From Fremontodendron californicum (Eukaryota; Streptophyta; Magnoliopsida; Malvales; Malvaceae), in NCBI GenBank assembly GCA_030761205.1, contig JAULJL010000003.1:34258301-34322300 (forward strand): a DNA stretch of 64,000 nt, given 5' to 3'. Under the pieces are notes generated by a model. That model was not told the origin of the DNA. It searched no databases and saw nothing but the letters and a program-made list of their open reading frames with translations. Made by a program: the position numbers and the translations under genes. Of this stretch, positions 1-13,700 are shown piece after piece. How positions within the stretch are numbered: the first letter of the stretch is position 1; every line of letters begins with the position of its first letter.

Positions 1-1240
1 CTATCAGTCAGGGAAAAAACTTAAATTTCATCCATACCTCCATCTCCCTCTCATCTTTTTTTTTCTTTCAATTTTTCTCTAATCACTCTCTCTACCCATA
101 CTTTTTTTTTTCCCTCCATCTCCTCTAATCTTTCTTTTTTTTCCCCTCAATTTTTCTATTTTTCTCTCCTCTTAACCGAGCCTTAGTTTCTACTGCCTTT
201 CTTTTTCTCTTCTATTCAAGAATTTGGGAGAAGCTTCCAGAGAGCTTTTTTCCCTTACCTCCCAATTTTTTTCCCTTTTCGTTTCTATTCCTCTGAAGCC
301 TGATTCCAATTATTTTTGTTTTCTTTTAACTAATTAATAGATAGTTAAAAGTCAGAATTAACCCTCTAATCATGTTTTATGCCACATCTTAGTTGGCAAA
401 AAATTATGCCTCCTAAATCTCTAATCAAAGCATCCGGTTAAATTTAGGGATAGCTTTTATATTTTGTTATAGATGTCAAATAATTATGTTTAAATTGATA
501 TTCTGATTTAGTTGTTTTCTTATTTCTAATCAATTTTTTTAAATTATTTTCTTTTATAGTTATAAGAATTTTGAAAAACTAAAAAGTAAATAAGAGAAAT
601 ATGAGTTAAATACTTGAATGTTACTAACTTGGAATCAAATGGAGTCAAAATATTTCAAACTTCTTAAAAAAGATATATTTTTATAACAAACATTTTTTTT
701 TATATCTTTTATTAAAAAAAAAAGAAAATAAAAAAGCTCAATGAGCTACACAATCTACCTCACACAAGATACAAATCCGTTTAAAAAAATAGTGAAATAT
801 TTTAAATTGATTGCTAGAAATTTTAGTCATATGCATTGATGATATTTTAAAAGGAAATTAAGTTTCAAATTTAAATTTAAGAATTTATTTGTATTGCCCA
901 AAAAAATATCTATCATAATAGATAGAAAGCAACAATGTTCTTTTACATGTCGATTCTTTCTCTAAATTCAAAATAATTATTTTTTTTAGAACTTTGTCCG
1001 CCGCATAATTAATGTCCAAAAATGGAATTTAAAATTAGATGACGATATAAAAGTACAAATCGAATATGATATGTTTAAACTCTTTATTAACACATTATAT
1101 TTAACACATATATTATATTTATATTTAAAACTTTAATAAATTTAAAATTTTATTTTATATTCATCTTTACATAATCAACATAAAAAATTCGATAAATACG
1201 TGAATTTTGTCACAACTATTTGGAATGTTTGAAAATTTTG
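1..1240. other. Upstream intergenic region, no gene seen
   Basis: AT-rich sequence with no convincing coding frame. Positions about 40-190 are strongly pyrimidine-rich (runs of T broken by CTCTC), which resembles a leader or low-complexity tract, but no gene could be attached to it. The rest is homopolymer-rich intergenic DNA. A TGACGTGGC motif (an ACGT-core bZIP-type site) lies near 1280, just inside the putative PHGAP2 leader. Confidence 0.5.
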
Positions 1241-1243
1241 TAG

Positions 1244-1250
1244 TATAAAA
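1244..1250 (+). promoter_or_regulatory. Candidate TATA box for the PHGAP2-like gene
   Basis: TATAAAA sits about 550 bp upstream of the start codon. It is followed by CT-rich, leader-like sequence (about 1350-1420 and 1580-1610), as is common in plant 5' UTRs. A small open frame at 1261-1446 would fall inside this leader. Transcript evidence would be needed; AT-rich DNA yields such motifs by chance. Confidence 0.3.
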
Positions 1251-1797
1251 GGAAAATTGTATGCCATGTCAGCTTGTGATGACGTGGCTTGTTATAAGTG
1301 GTGAAAGAGTAGAGTTTGGACTAAAACTGAGTGTAGATGACCTTAGCTCTTTTCTCTCTCCGAAACCAGTGAAGCAGGTGAAAAGCAAATCCTCTCTCTT
1401 TCCTTTCTCTCAGATGAGATGTCCATATTACTACGACAACCACTAGGCCTTTCTACCTATTTCTAATCCAAAATAAATTACATATAAATATAAAAAATAT
1501 ATATAAAGGTATTATTTAGGTAAATAATTTAAGTATATTTATAGAGATAGTGTGGTAGTTCTGGTTGGTGATTGTTCTTTATTGTCTCAATTAATCTTTC
1601 TTTTCTCTCTCAAAAAAAAAAAAAAAAAAGCCTAAGCTTAAATATTCACTTGTTATTTGCTCTAAGCGTTTAGATCTTGCTTATCTACTGTGTTGACTCA
1701 ATGTCGAATACCGAGCGATTCGCTGAGAAGTTGAAATGCTGAGGAATGTTTTTTTTTTTTTTTTATTGATTGTATATTTCAATGTTAATCTGCGAAA

Positions 1798-4700
1798 ATG
1801 TCGGCTTCGTTAGCGGCATTCGAGCGGCCCAGAGGGGGAGCCTCAAACACGGTATTTATCTTTTATCTTTTTTTTTTTTTAGTTTTATTTTTTGTTTGGT
1901 TCCTGAGAAAATGGAATGTGAAGAAAAAGATTTTTTTTGGATCTTTATATTGTGCATTGTTTGGATTAATTATATGATGTTAAAGATAATGAACTTTTGA
2001 TCAAGGCATTTACATTACTATTTTGGTAGAAGTTAAAAATTTTGAGATTTTAAAATTTAAGTTCAGCTTTTTTCAGTAATATTATTATTATTCAATTTGA
2101 AAGAAAGGAAGGCGTTTCAGAGAACTCTAATAGCCAAAAATTTGAAAACTCGAAAATAAAATAGATATTAATAATGTTGTTTGGATCAAATGAGGCATTG
2201 TGAATGGAAGTATTGGGAATTTTAATACCAAGGAATTTAATTTTAGAATTTCTATATGTAAATAGTTATAAAGTAATTCGTGCTTTGCATGTTTCAGTGC
2301 AATTTTTTTTTTTTTCTTTATGTTAAGAAATAAGAATTTTGTACCCTTACAGAAAAGCATATCAGCATGCATGGAGCCAAACAAAATTTTATCTTAAACA
2401 AGTAGAGTGATGAGTTAAGTGTCAATAAGATGGTCTGCATACATCTTTTTCTTTCCCCTCCCCCGTTAATATTCTAGGGTTTGGAGAAATTGTGCAAAAT
2501 CAACTTCTAATTGTTTTTATAATGAGAAAGTTGTCATGCTACTCGGTATATATGTTTTGGTGACTTAAAAAGCATGCTTCATGTTGAAGCATAAAATTTA
2601 ACGAAATCAAGATAGGCAGATCACACAAAAGAAGAAGAAGAAAATATATGTGGAGGAAACTAGGAAATTTGACCAACGCCTTTTTGAAATCTATGAATTT
2701 ACACTTCATTCCATTCCCATTGCTATAGTTTTATAATTTAAAAGCTGTAATATGTTCTTCCACTGTGTCCTATGAATGTTGAATGCCTCAATTTATGGTC
2801 CACAACCTGATGTAGTTTCCAAGCGGCTCGGTATGACTTATTGAATTGATATGCGTCTATAGTTGCATTTTAATTGTCAACTGGTTCTAGAGAAAAATAA
2901 CCTAGTCCATTATGTAATAATCATTGTTTAATTAATTCAATTGGTATTTCGTAATTCTTGAGAAAAACAACCTATGATGTAAATAATCGTTGCTTCAATC
3001 ATTAATTGATTGATTTGCATAGCATTAACTGACAGTATAACATTAAAAATTTGGGTTTTAGTGGTACCTCCAATGATGCATATGCTGTATATGCTTCATG
3101 CATTGATTAAAAGCTCTTTTTGCAAGAGTATAATTAGTTTTACACTAGGCAGTTGGTGCTCGTACATGGCTTCTGACATGTGACAGTTTCACAGGTTTTC
3201 AAGAGTGGCCCTCTTTTCATATCCTCAAAAGGTTTGTAAAGTTTTTGAACACTGTTTACTTCTTTCCAACTTCTAAATCTTTTTCGTAGTTATACCTTTC
3301 CTAAACAGTGTTACTATCTGTCATGACTTGTACATGTATAAATAATGCTTATATCTGTTTATTTTAATTAGTGAAAGAATAATTTTCTTTATTTATAATG
3401 ATAAGGAAAAAACAAGTTTTATTTGGCATTGCTTTATGTGTATCATTGCTTCAACAGTTTAGGTGTGCACATGTCCGTATCTATATCTACATCTGTAAAT
3501 TTGTCCTCTTTTTGTGAGTGTGTGTATGTATGTATCTGTATATAAATATACTTACGCTTGTTTATCTTCTTGGTAACCATGTTCAAGTATTTATTCTTCG
3601 TTATTGATGGTTTCAGTATTATTTTTGCACAATGCTTTCTTGAAGTTAAGAATCATGTTTACCCCATCAGTTATTATGTCCAAATTCTTGGAGGACGCAC
3701 ATTTTTTTGTATATAAATATTTGTTAAATCAAGAGCAGTATTGAGAATCTGAGATCTCCGTTACTTTATTCAGTACACCTTTAATGACCTTGTATATGCG
3801 TATCACCTCTCATATCTGTGGGGCCTAGTCATATCATTATGTTTTTTAAATACTCCTTTGATTCAATTATCAATATAGCTTATCTAAACTTATTTTATAA
3901 GTGTGTGTTCAATTTTTACAGGGATTGGTTGGACGTCTTGGAAGAAGAGATGGTTTATCCTCACACGCACTTCCTTGGTGTTCTTTAAAAATGATCCTGT
4001 TAGTACTTATCATCCTTTCCATTATTAGAGTAATTATAGTATGACATTTTTTTTCCTAAATTTTCTGTTCTATTGATTTTTAACTTTTATGTTCTGCCAA
4101 AGATATGCTAGTATTAGTAATGTTTATTGGCTGTATAAAACAGGAATTGAGGAAAATGATTTAGGCTTTTATTTTTAAAAACTACAATCTTCTGTTGTAT
4201 CATATTCAATTTGTTAGTTGTTTTTGTCGTTACTTTTTTTTTTAATACTTTATGTACATACCATGTCTTTTCAATGTTTTCTCTGTTGGAATGGTTTCAT
4301 AGTATATTTTAAATCATTCAGAATTGTTGTACAATGTACACAGATTAAGATCATGACTAATTGTATGCGAGACAATACTACAAAGTCGTCACAGGAATTT
4401 GGGAGAGTGGTTGTGGACCGTTGTATCATCAATATGCTACTAATTTTAGATTTTCTCACTTCTTGATGTGCTATGCTATATAAGTGCCTTTGGATTTTTT
4501 GTCCATAAACATGATTGATGGTACACATTTTATATCATTCAATATTGATATAGGTAGAGGATAATAGCAGTTTAGTACTACACACCTCATGTGCTTTTGT
4601 TTGGTTGTAAAGTATGCGCAAGCAACATGCTGGAGACTGTTGATACTTAAATGATGGGATGATCATTATGAGAATCTGTATCAACCTCTAAACATTTGAA

Positions 4701-7700
4701 GTTACATTGTTGGAAAGATATGTAAGAATGAAGGCTTTGTATTGCCTTGAAGGAAACAACATGTGGAAGAAATTCCCATTTGACAATCTAAGTATAAAAT
4801 CAATTAGTGTAAACATTCGTTGACATTTGGATCAGATCTTTACCATCAATCTTAACATTTGCATGAATATTCCAATTTGTTAGAGGGGATCTTAGAGACT
4901 GAAGGATTCCTGCTGAGGTGTATTCCTTGGATACAAAATGAGAAAAAAAAAAAAGCAGATTTCTGTTCATAAAGGTCACATATGAATGTTAACTCTGATT
5001 TGAGAAGGATCAGCATTTATATTGCAATTTCCTAGTCAACTTTCAGTTATACAAGTTACACCCATGTGCAAACTGTGAAAACTTGTTGAGAATAGCATAT
5101 CATAAGAGTAACTCTTGCAAATCAATCAGCTATGATACAAAAAGGATTTTGGATAGTCATCTTAGATTGGTGAATGCTCATTGTAGTAGACTTTAATTTG
5201 TTGAAGATTGTCATTTCAACATATCCATATTATATGTATCTTGTATGTGTATTTGTGCTTCACGGGGTATCACCTATGTTATTGGTGGCTAAATATGGAA
5301 AACATATTAGGCATGATATGTGTTCATCACCTCGATCCAGAATTTAAGTGATTACCATCAGTATTGACGGTCTTCTTGAACTTCTTAAAGATCTTTGACT
5401 TAGGATTGCAGGGATCTTTCTGCATTATTGGAGAATCTTTATTATGGTATTATATGGCTGGAACTCCTTTTATGTGACTTATCTTTTTAAGTTGGGGATG
5501 GTGGCCGTGGATAGAGTCTTATGTCTTGTGTTAACATGCTGAGGTGCTCTGCGTATTTCTAAATTATATTGGTGTGTCATTGGGAACTCAATTTTGGGAG
5601 TACAACTGATTTATGCATTATGATGATATAAAGGGTAACTTTAGTGCCTCGTGTTGGAGGTTAAGGAAAGAGTTTTACCTTCACATGGTAAATGCCTTTC
5701 TGTCCTTCCTGTTGGAGGTGCCTGCCTTTGTCACCTCAGATGGAATAGACATGTGCTTTACAACATATTGCAAGGGGTGAATCCTTATAACATCTTTTGC
5801 TGAAAAGAGGGTTGCTTCCTATTATCTTCTCTCTGACACTCTAAGGTTTCTACATCCACATTGATGGTTTCTTTTGATGAGTTGGCAGAATTTTAAGACT
5901 GGAATTTGACCAGTAAGGCAGTATTATTATCCAGAATGAATTGAATGTCTTCGCTTGGTTGCTACGAAAGGAACTCTGGCTCAGTCAGGAACGTGCCATT
6001 CTGACCTTGCAACCACTCGTGCCACCTTTGCCCTATTTGAGAGGGTGGGGTACTTTATGACTGGTCCTCCTTATCATGATGCGACTTCCTTGTTTGTTTT
6101 GCAACATCTTTTAGGGTCTATTGTTTGCTAAGGTTTATTGAGATATGCTCTACAGGGATCTAGTTACGAACAAGTATGACACTATCTTATCAAGGTCTTG
6201 GAAAACACTCTGCAAAAGTTATAAGCAAATAAAGTTTATATATTGGTTGTAAGAGCGGACGTTGTGGTTTGGATGGAAATACTTACCATGTCACTTTTTA
6301 TGATGCATGGTTTAGAGAAAGTGAAATATTCAGTGCATGATAACAGATTGAAATATGATTTTTTTTACCATTCTCCCCCTTATCCTAAAGGTAAAAGGTC
6401 AAAACTGATGAGAGAAGTCATGGTTACCCTCTGCAAAAGCTATTAGGATAGGAGTTTCCATTTTAACATAGAGGGCTGCATGGAAATAATGTAATATTTC
6501 ACAACTTTTGCATGTGGTTTTAGAGAAGGTGAAATGTTTGAACATGCAATTGGTTTTGTGATTTGATCTTTCTATGTATTCCTCCCCTCTCCTCCATATC
6601 TTTTAAGAGAGAGGGAAAGGGGGAGAGACTGATAATATTCATGGTTCACTTTTCAATACGTTTGTTAGAGGTCTTATTTTCAGGACGTAAACAGATGCTT
6701 ATTGCATTATATTCCTGCAGAGAGAAGGACAATCTGATCATTTTCATGCTTTATATGTTTTGAATGTTCATTAAAAGTCTATTTTCAGGACTTAATTGAA
6801 TCAAATTGTTTTAATTTTCTTGCAGAGTTCCCTACCACAACGAGGTGGTGAAGTTAATTTGACTTTGGGGGGCATTGACTTGAATAATTCTGGAAGGTAT
6901 GTATGGTCATTGTATGTTTTCTATGATAGTTGCATAATAGTCTTGCTTATAATTCCTCTTGTTTGCAGTGTTGTTATTAGAGAAGATAAAAAGTTGTTGA
7001 CTGTATTGTTTCCTGATGGGCGTGATGGACGGGCTTTCACTCTTAAGGTGCATCATCTGTAGTTGAATATTGTTTCAGCTATTATTTTACCTACTTTTTT
7101 TTTGGGACATATTTGAATGACTTATAGTTTGTGATTTTCCTAAAGACATTGTTCAACAAGCTAATACCTTCCTTGTTGCTTTATAAATTTAGGCAGAGAC
7201 ATCAGAGGATTTGTATGAGTGGAAGACAGCTCTAGAACATGCCCTTGCACAAGCACCAAGTGCTGCACTTGTCATGGGACACAATGGGATTTTCCGAAAT
7301 GAAACAACTGATACCATTGAAGGATCATTCCATCAATGTTTGTTTCCCGTAGTTTCTTCTTAAATTTATTTGATGATCATCATTCACTGTCTACGATTCT
7401 TTTGCAATTTTTTCACTTATTTTTATTAGATTTTTGGATTCTCTTAGGGAGAGACAAACGCATTGCAAAATCATTGGTTGTTGGAAGACCAATTTTGCTT
7501 GCGCTTGAAGATATTGACGGGAGCCCATCATTCCTAGAGAAAGCCCTGCGGTTTCTTGAGAAGTTTGGTAAGTGGTGATTTTAAATGGGGTTAAATACTC
7601 ATTTGCCTCATAAACTATACCACTTCTGTCACTTTGGTACTTAGAGAATAAAAATTCGTAACCAAGTACCTAAAGTTCAGTTCCTTAGCAAAGTTCACCA

Positions 7701-10700
7701 TTGAGTCATTGACTAAGGTGTTAGTAAAAAACGTGACAAAATTCGCTGTTGGCCGTCGCCGCCCCCTCTCCTCCCTTCTCTCTATCTCTCTCTCCCCCAT
7801 TTTCACTCTCCCGACCTTTGTTTTTTTCTTCTAATTTTCTTTTTAATTTTTTTTTAAGTTCAAAAATAAAAAAATTCAGAAAAAATCAAAAATAAAAATG
7901 ACATGCATTTTTGCCATGTGTCGTGATTACATGCCTTTTTTTGCCACGTGTCATAACTTTATTGGGCTTTTATGTAACGTCAGTTGGATTAACTGTGTTA
8001 ATCAAATGGGGTAAAGTACCTAACAGAATGAAACTTTAGGTACCTAATTGCGAATTTGTATTCTGTAAGTACCAATGTGACAGAAGTGGTATGGTTCAGG
8101 GGGCACATGAGTATTTAACCCATTTTAGATTGTGATTATTACTTATGTTACTTGAGCTATTCTTTCTGCTGTTGTGTTAGGTCTGATGGAGAGTGAAGTC
8201 TTTCTCACATACAGTTGTCTTGTCTAGAATTTTGTAGTCTTAATCTTTGGAATTGGTTTTATTCTTGTGATCATAACAGTAGGGAAGATGTGACATCCAT
8301 CTGGTTACAGCATGGAAATCCATAGCCTTATGTAGTAAAACAATATGCTGGTATAAGGATCTTTGAGTTATTTATGTTTTCTCTTTGTATACTATAGATG
8401 GGGAGTGGTCTGAAAGAAGCGGTTGGGGGAGGTTAAATTGATCTTACACACACACACACACGCACAAATGATCAGATTGCAATAGCAGCCAACAGTAAGA
8501 TTGGTGTTACTTCAAGTAAAGTTATTAAGGATTAAAATGAAACTGGCAATACAATTTTTTTTTGCAATAGCAGCCAACAGTAAGATTGGTGTTACTTCAA
8601 GTAAAGTTATTAAGGATGAAAATGAAACTGGCAATACAATTTTTTTTTACTCCTTTCTTCTGCCCATGTAGCTGGAATTTTGATTTTCTGTAGCATCGGA
8701 TCCTATGCCCTTCTGTGTCCTGCAAATTAAGATCCTTTGCTACGCTAGCAGTTTGCTTTTCCAGTTGTAATGTGAAATTTTGATGACCTTAGGTGAAAAT
8801 TTCTATGCACAGACATCCTTTTGATCATATATTATTATTTTTACCTCATTCTAGGTCTGAATTTCTGAGCCATCATCTAGGATAGATTGCTTAATACTAC
8901 TAGCAATTGCTTTTCGGTATTCCATCAATTTAGGATAGTTAGGATATTGTAGTTAAACTTTATGATCTGGTAGAGTTTGTAAAACTACTTATTAGCAAGC
9001 CTATTTTGGAAGAACAAACTGGGAAATTTCAGTGATTACATCAAGAGACCTGAAGGGGATAATGCGAAGAAAATGTTTTCTTGCTTCTTTGTTACTATTT
9101 TTTTTTTCTTCACTTACCCTATGATGTTTCTATCACAGGAACTAAAGTTGAGGGAATTCTACGTCAATCTGCAGATGTTGAGGAGGTTGATCGCAGAGTT
9201 CAAGAATATGAACAGGGTATCTTTTCATTTCAAATTGATGATTTTTTTTAGAATATCCACATATTTGCATATCTAGATTTCTCAACTGTTTTTTTAGGTT
9301 GTCTGTGGATAAGTTACGTTGTTAACATGCCACCCAAATTAAGGCTGTGTTACTTGTCTTCCTTTGTTGTAATGTAGGCAAGACTGAATTTGGTTCTGAT
9401 GAGGATGCTCATGTTGTGGGAGACTGTGTTAAGGTAATTTTGTCAGTACATATGTCATCTGTGGTTTTCGGGTTAATGTTCATGCTCCTTAATCAGCCAA
9501 GGTATTTGATCCACAGCATGTACTAAGGGAGCTACCCTCATCCCCAGTTCCTGCATCCTGCTGTACTGCATTGCTGGAGGCCTACAGTATGTTTAATTCT
9601 TTTCTTTTCTATTTCCCATGTTTCCTCTCAAGTTTTTTCACTTTGAACTTTGATAGTACCTCTTTAAGATGTTAAAAGATATTTATTGTTTTATAAATCC
9701 TCAGTACGTATTCTTGGGACAGAATTTGGGGCAGTATATGTATATCAAAAAAGTAAAACCTGGCCTTAGGAAGTTATGATGCTTCACATGCTTGCTTTAT
9801 CCTGTACCCATGAGTTTTTGCATGCTGAGTTCATATTGCAGGTGCATCATATATTTGACATGGCAAGCCTTGGGTGAATAGAAGAATAGGGCACTTAGAG
9901 CTTGAACATCCCTCAATTTTTGGGCAATTTATGGATGTAAATAAAGGAATATTTACCCCAGACGATATACTTGAAACATGGCAAATGAAGCTAAAATGCT
10001 GCCTTGTTAATACCCAGCATTGTATAATTACTCAGCAAACATATAATTATTTTATATAAATATTTATTGGAAACATTTACATCAGTATTTAAGGGGCACA
10101 ATAGAATCTTTGATGTGTTGACAGGTTTTTCTATTTATTTCTTAGCATTTTCAATTTCATAATTGACAGTGGTCCATTTTTGTGGTCACTGGAATTGCAA
10201 TAAAATGAAACATATAAATAAAGTTCGCAAAAAAACAAGATAGTAGCTAATATTTCTGGCATGATGGTTTAACTATGCGGCTAAGTTATCATTTTGTTGG
10301 GGGGTTTCTGTGATGTCAGCTCATTTGTTAAAATGTAAGAGGTAAGGTAGATGCTCCTAGTTGGTTTGACATGGTTCTACTTTGTGTATTTGAATTGCTT
10401 TGTCTGTGGTGTTGAATCTGCTAAAGTTATTCTTGTTGCATTGACATTGCCACTCTCTAGTTCTTTTTGTGTTTATAAACTGATTAGACTTGAATGAACA
10501 GGCTTTTTGTGCCTTTGAACTTTATGCACTGGAGCAAATGCATATATTACTTTCCAAGTTTAAGAAAATATAATTTCCATCAGTTTTTGTGGTTTCTGTT
10601 TTATACCCGTCTGCTGCAACTGGTACAAAATCTTTTGGGGGTACAAGTGCAACTGGTACACTTTATAATATATAATTTTGATTATGTTAAGTTTTTTGTT

Positions 10701-13700
10701 AACTTTCATAAGCTTCAAGTTCTGTCCCAACAGTTCTTTAATTCTTTTTGTTTCTCTTTATTTGTTTCACAAGTTTTATTATTATTTTTCATTTTTAATT
10801 TTTTTTTTCTTTTCATTTTAGTGAAATAATAGTTCCATGTTTCTGTAAAAGTTAATACTGTTGTTTTATGTTTTTGGATAAGAAATTGATCGGAAGGAAG
10901 CTCGGATAAGTGCAGTGCGCTCTGCGATATTAGAGACATTTCCTGAACCAAACCGGCGTCTGTTACAAAGGTAACCTACCTATCTCTTTCTAACATGAGA
11001 TATTTTACTTTTCTCCCCTATTTGCATCTATTGTGCCTTATGATGTTACGTTGATGATTGTTTTTAATTTTTTACAAACAATGCATTTCATATAATAAAT
11101 ACTTGTTTCTATTATATTTTTATTTGACAACTTAAACACTGCATGAGTAGTAGACATCTTGTTGACATGAGACATGAAAGAAGAAAAGATGATTTTGCTG
11201 CGTATGTGATTTAGTTAGCCCAATGCTTTGACTCAAAAGTAGATGCTAAATTGTGATCCATTACTAAGAAAGTATGGGATTAGCCATCTAGTTATCTCAC
11301 TTGGTTGTGCTCTGTGTGAGGATGACATTTGTGGGAAGGGTTCAACCAATATTAAGTTTTTAGACTACAGAAAGTAGAGGAGAAGCTACTTGATCCACAG
11401 GCACTTCTACTCATGGGGAGCTTTGAATCGAAGAATTGCTTTTTCTAACATTTTACTTTTATTACTATTGTCTCTCAAACATGTTTCAAATCTCTGGCCA
11501 AAAAAAAAACATGCTTCAAATCTGTTTATTTCATTGATGAAGATATGTGGAAGTTCTTATAAATATTTATTGATATATATAACTTGATATGCATCATGTT
11601 TTGTAGGATTCTGAAGATGATGCATACAATCTCATCTCATTCTCATGAGAATCGAATGACTCCATCTGCTGTAGCTGCTTGCATGGCACCCTTGCTTTTA
11701 CGCCCCCTATTAGCTGGTGAATGTGAGTTGGAGGATGACTTTGATGTTAATGGCGATAATTCTGCCCAGCTTCTTGCTGCTGCAAATGCTGCTAATAATG
11801 CTCAAGCCATCATTTCAACTCTTTTGGAGGAGTACGAGAATATTTTTGATGTAAGATGCTCCCAGCTTCATTGTTGTTTGATATGGCATATTAATCTAAA
11901 AGCTTTCTCTATGATTTGTTATGCTACACGATAAACCCTGAGTGTATCTTTTTAAAAATATTTTTAGAATAATTCATAGCCAAGTTTGTATTCAAATGAT
12001 ATATCATGAAAAAGAAGTTATATAAAGGCTAAAAGACTAAAAAAGCCCTATACTCTTTCAAATTTCTCAAACAAGGCAGTATCCTTCTATTGTACCCAAT
12101 TAAGGCCTTAAAGTATTATTTTTTTAAGCCCTCATTTTGCATGAAAACCACTAAAATCCATTAGGCAAATAGGGGTTTAATTAAACAAGAATAGTACTTT
12201 AAGGGCTTAATAAGATAAAAATAGTACTTTAAGGGCTTAATTAGACAAGAATAATACCTTAAGGGTTTAATTGGGTACAATAAAAGGATAAAGGGCTTAT
12301 CTAGGAAATTTAGAAAAGTGTATGGGCTTTATTAGTATTTTAGCCTTATATAAACTTAGGACAAACTTGAGTGGTTCATGCAGTCACTAATCATTGAAAG
12401 CTAGTTCCTCCCTTGTAATGTTTATAATGATTGCAAAGCTTTCTTTCTCATAATTCTAGTTTCAAAATGTTGTTAACCTTTGCATTATCATAGCCCTATG
12501 CTTGTGCTCTCCTATAGTATAGTGCTATTTGTGGTAATTATTTGTGTTGTTGCAGGATGAAAATCTACAAAGATGTTCTATTTCAGCTGATTCTCGGATT
12601 GAAAATAGTGCTAGTGAAGATTCGTCTGATGATGAAAATCCAGATATAAAAGACAATGGCTACCTTGATGCAGAAAATGAAGCCGACCCGGACACAGATG
12701 ATGATCCTGAACGTGTTCTCAGTGGGAAATTAAGTGAAAGCAGTGGTTATGCAGGCAGTGATCTGTATGACTACAAGGTTCTTTGTCACTCCTTTTCTCT
12801 AATATAGAAAAATAAAGCTTATACATCCATGAGTGCACACTAGAGATCCCTTGTGCCTGGCCTGACTTGGGCTGGGCTTGGACATGAACTTTTAGGCCCA
12901 GGTCTGGCCCGAGGGTATTACTATATTAATAATAATAATGTATCTTTAGTTAACTTTAAAATATAATTGAAAGTTTATAAAGTATTTAATAATAAACATA
13001 ATAGGAGTGGAAGGATGGGGTCAAGCTCAGGTGTAGGTTTTCAATATGTCAACTGGGCCCATTCCATGGAAACCTTTGCACATGCACATGCACCGACTTA
13101 ACACGAGAAATTGTTATGATGTCTGTTGTGATGATCAATGTTCAGAAATGACATCAGGATATCTTGGATGTGGAAGTTAGTTAAAGATTCTTTGATTGTT
13201 GGCATAGTACTCTTGTGTTGAACTTGAGAAGTTGATGGGCTTCATACATAATAACGGTCCATCTCCTTGCTCATTTGTGCGTACTCTTCAGCCAGGGATC
13301 ATATGTTTTGATTCTTTCAGAGTGTTGTCTTTGTGATTATACAACTATAAAAAACATGTCCTATGAACAAGAAGTATCTAGGCTTGTGATTATCCATGAA
13401 GGAGATATGAAAGAGCATACTATTCATAGAATTTGAGTGATTTCAGTTGAAATGTGTAGTTTTGAGATGGATTTGTCATTTGATGGTAATATAGAGGATA
13501 AAATGAAAAAGAAGTTATCTGTATGTTATGAAAAAGCAGTGAGAAGTAATTAGGAGAACGACAGGGCAGATAGTTTTCTGTGCACTATACAAATGATGAT
13601 TTGCAGCCACAAGAAGGAAAAAAGAAGAGAGTTTGAGTTTAAAATCGTATGTTTTGAAAATTGGAATAGTAAAGCAAAATTTCACTCATAAGTATTCTAT

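Noticed and set aside
1261..1446. 61-codon open frame upstream of PHGAP2
   Set aside because: No recognisable protein; more likely part of the leader or chance.
5600..6450. Possible retroelement fragment in PHGAP2 intron 3
   Set aside because: Sequence is less AT-rich than other introns, but no frame gives recognisable gag, RT or integrase motifs.
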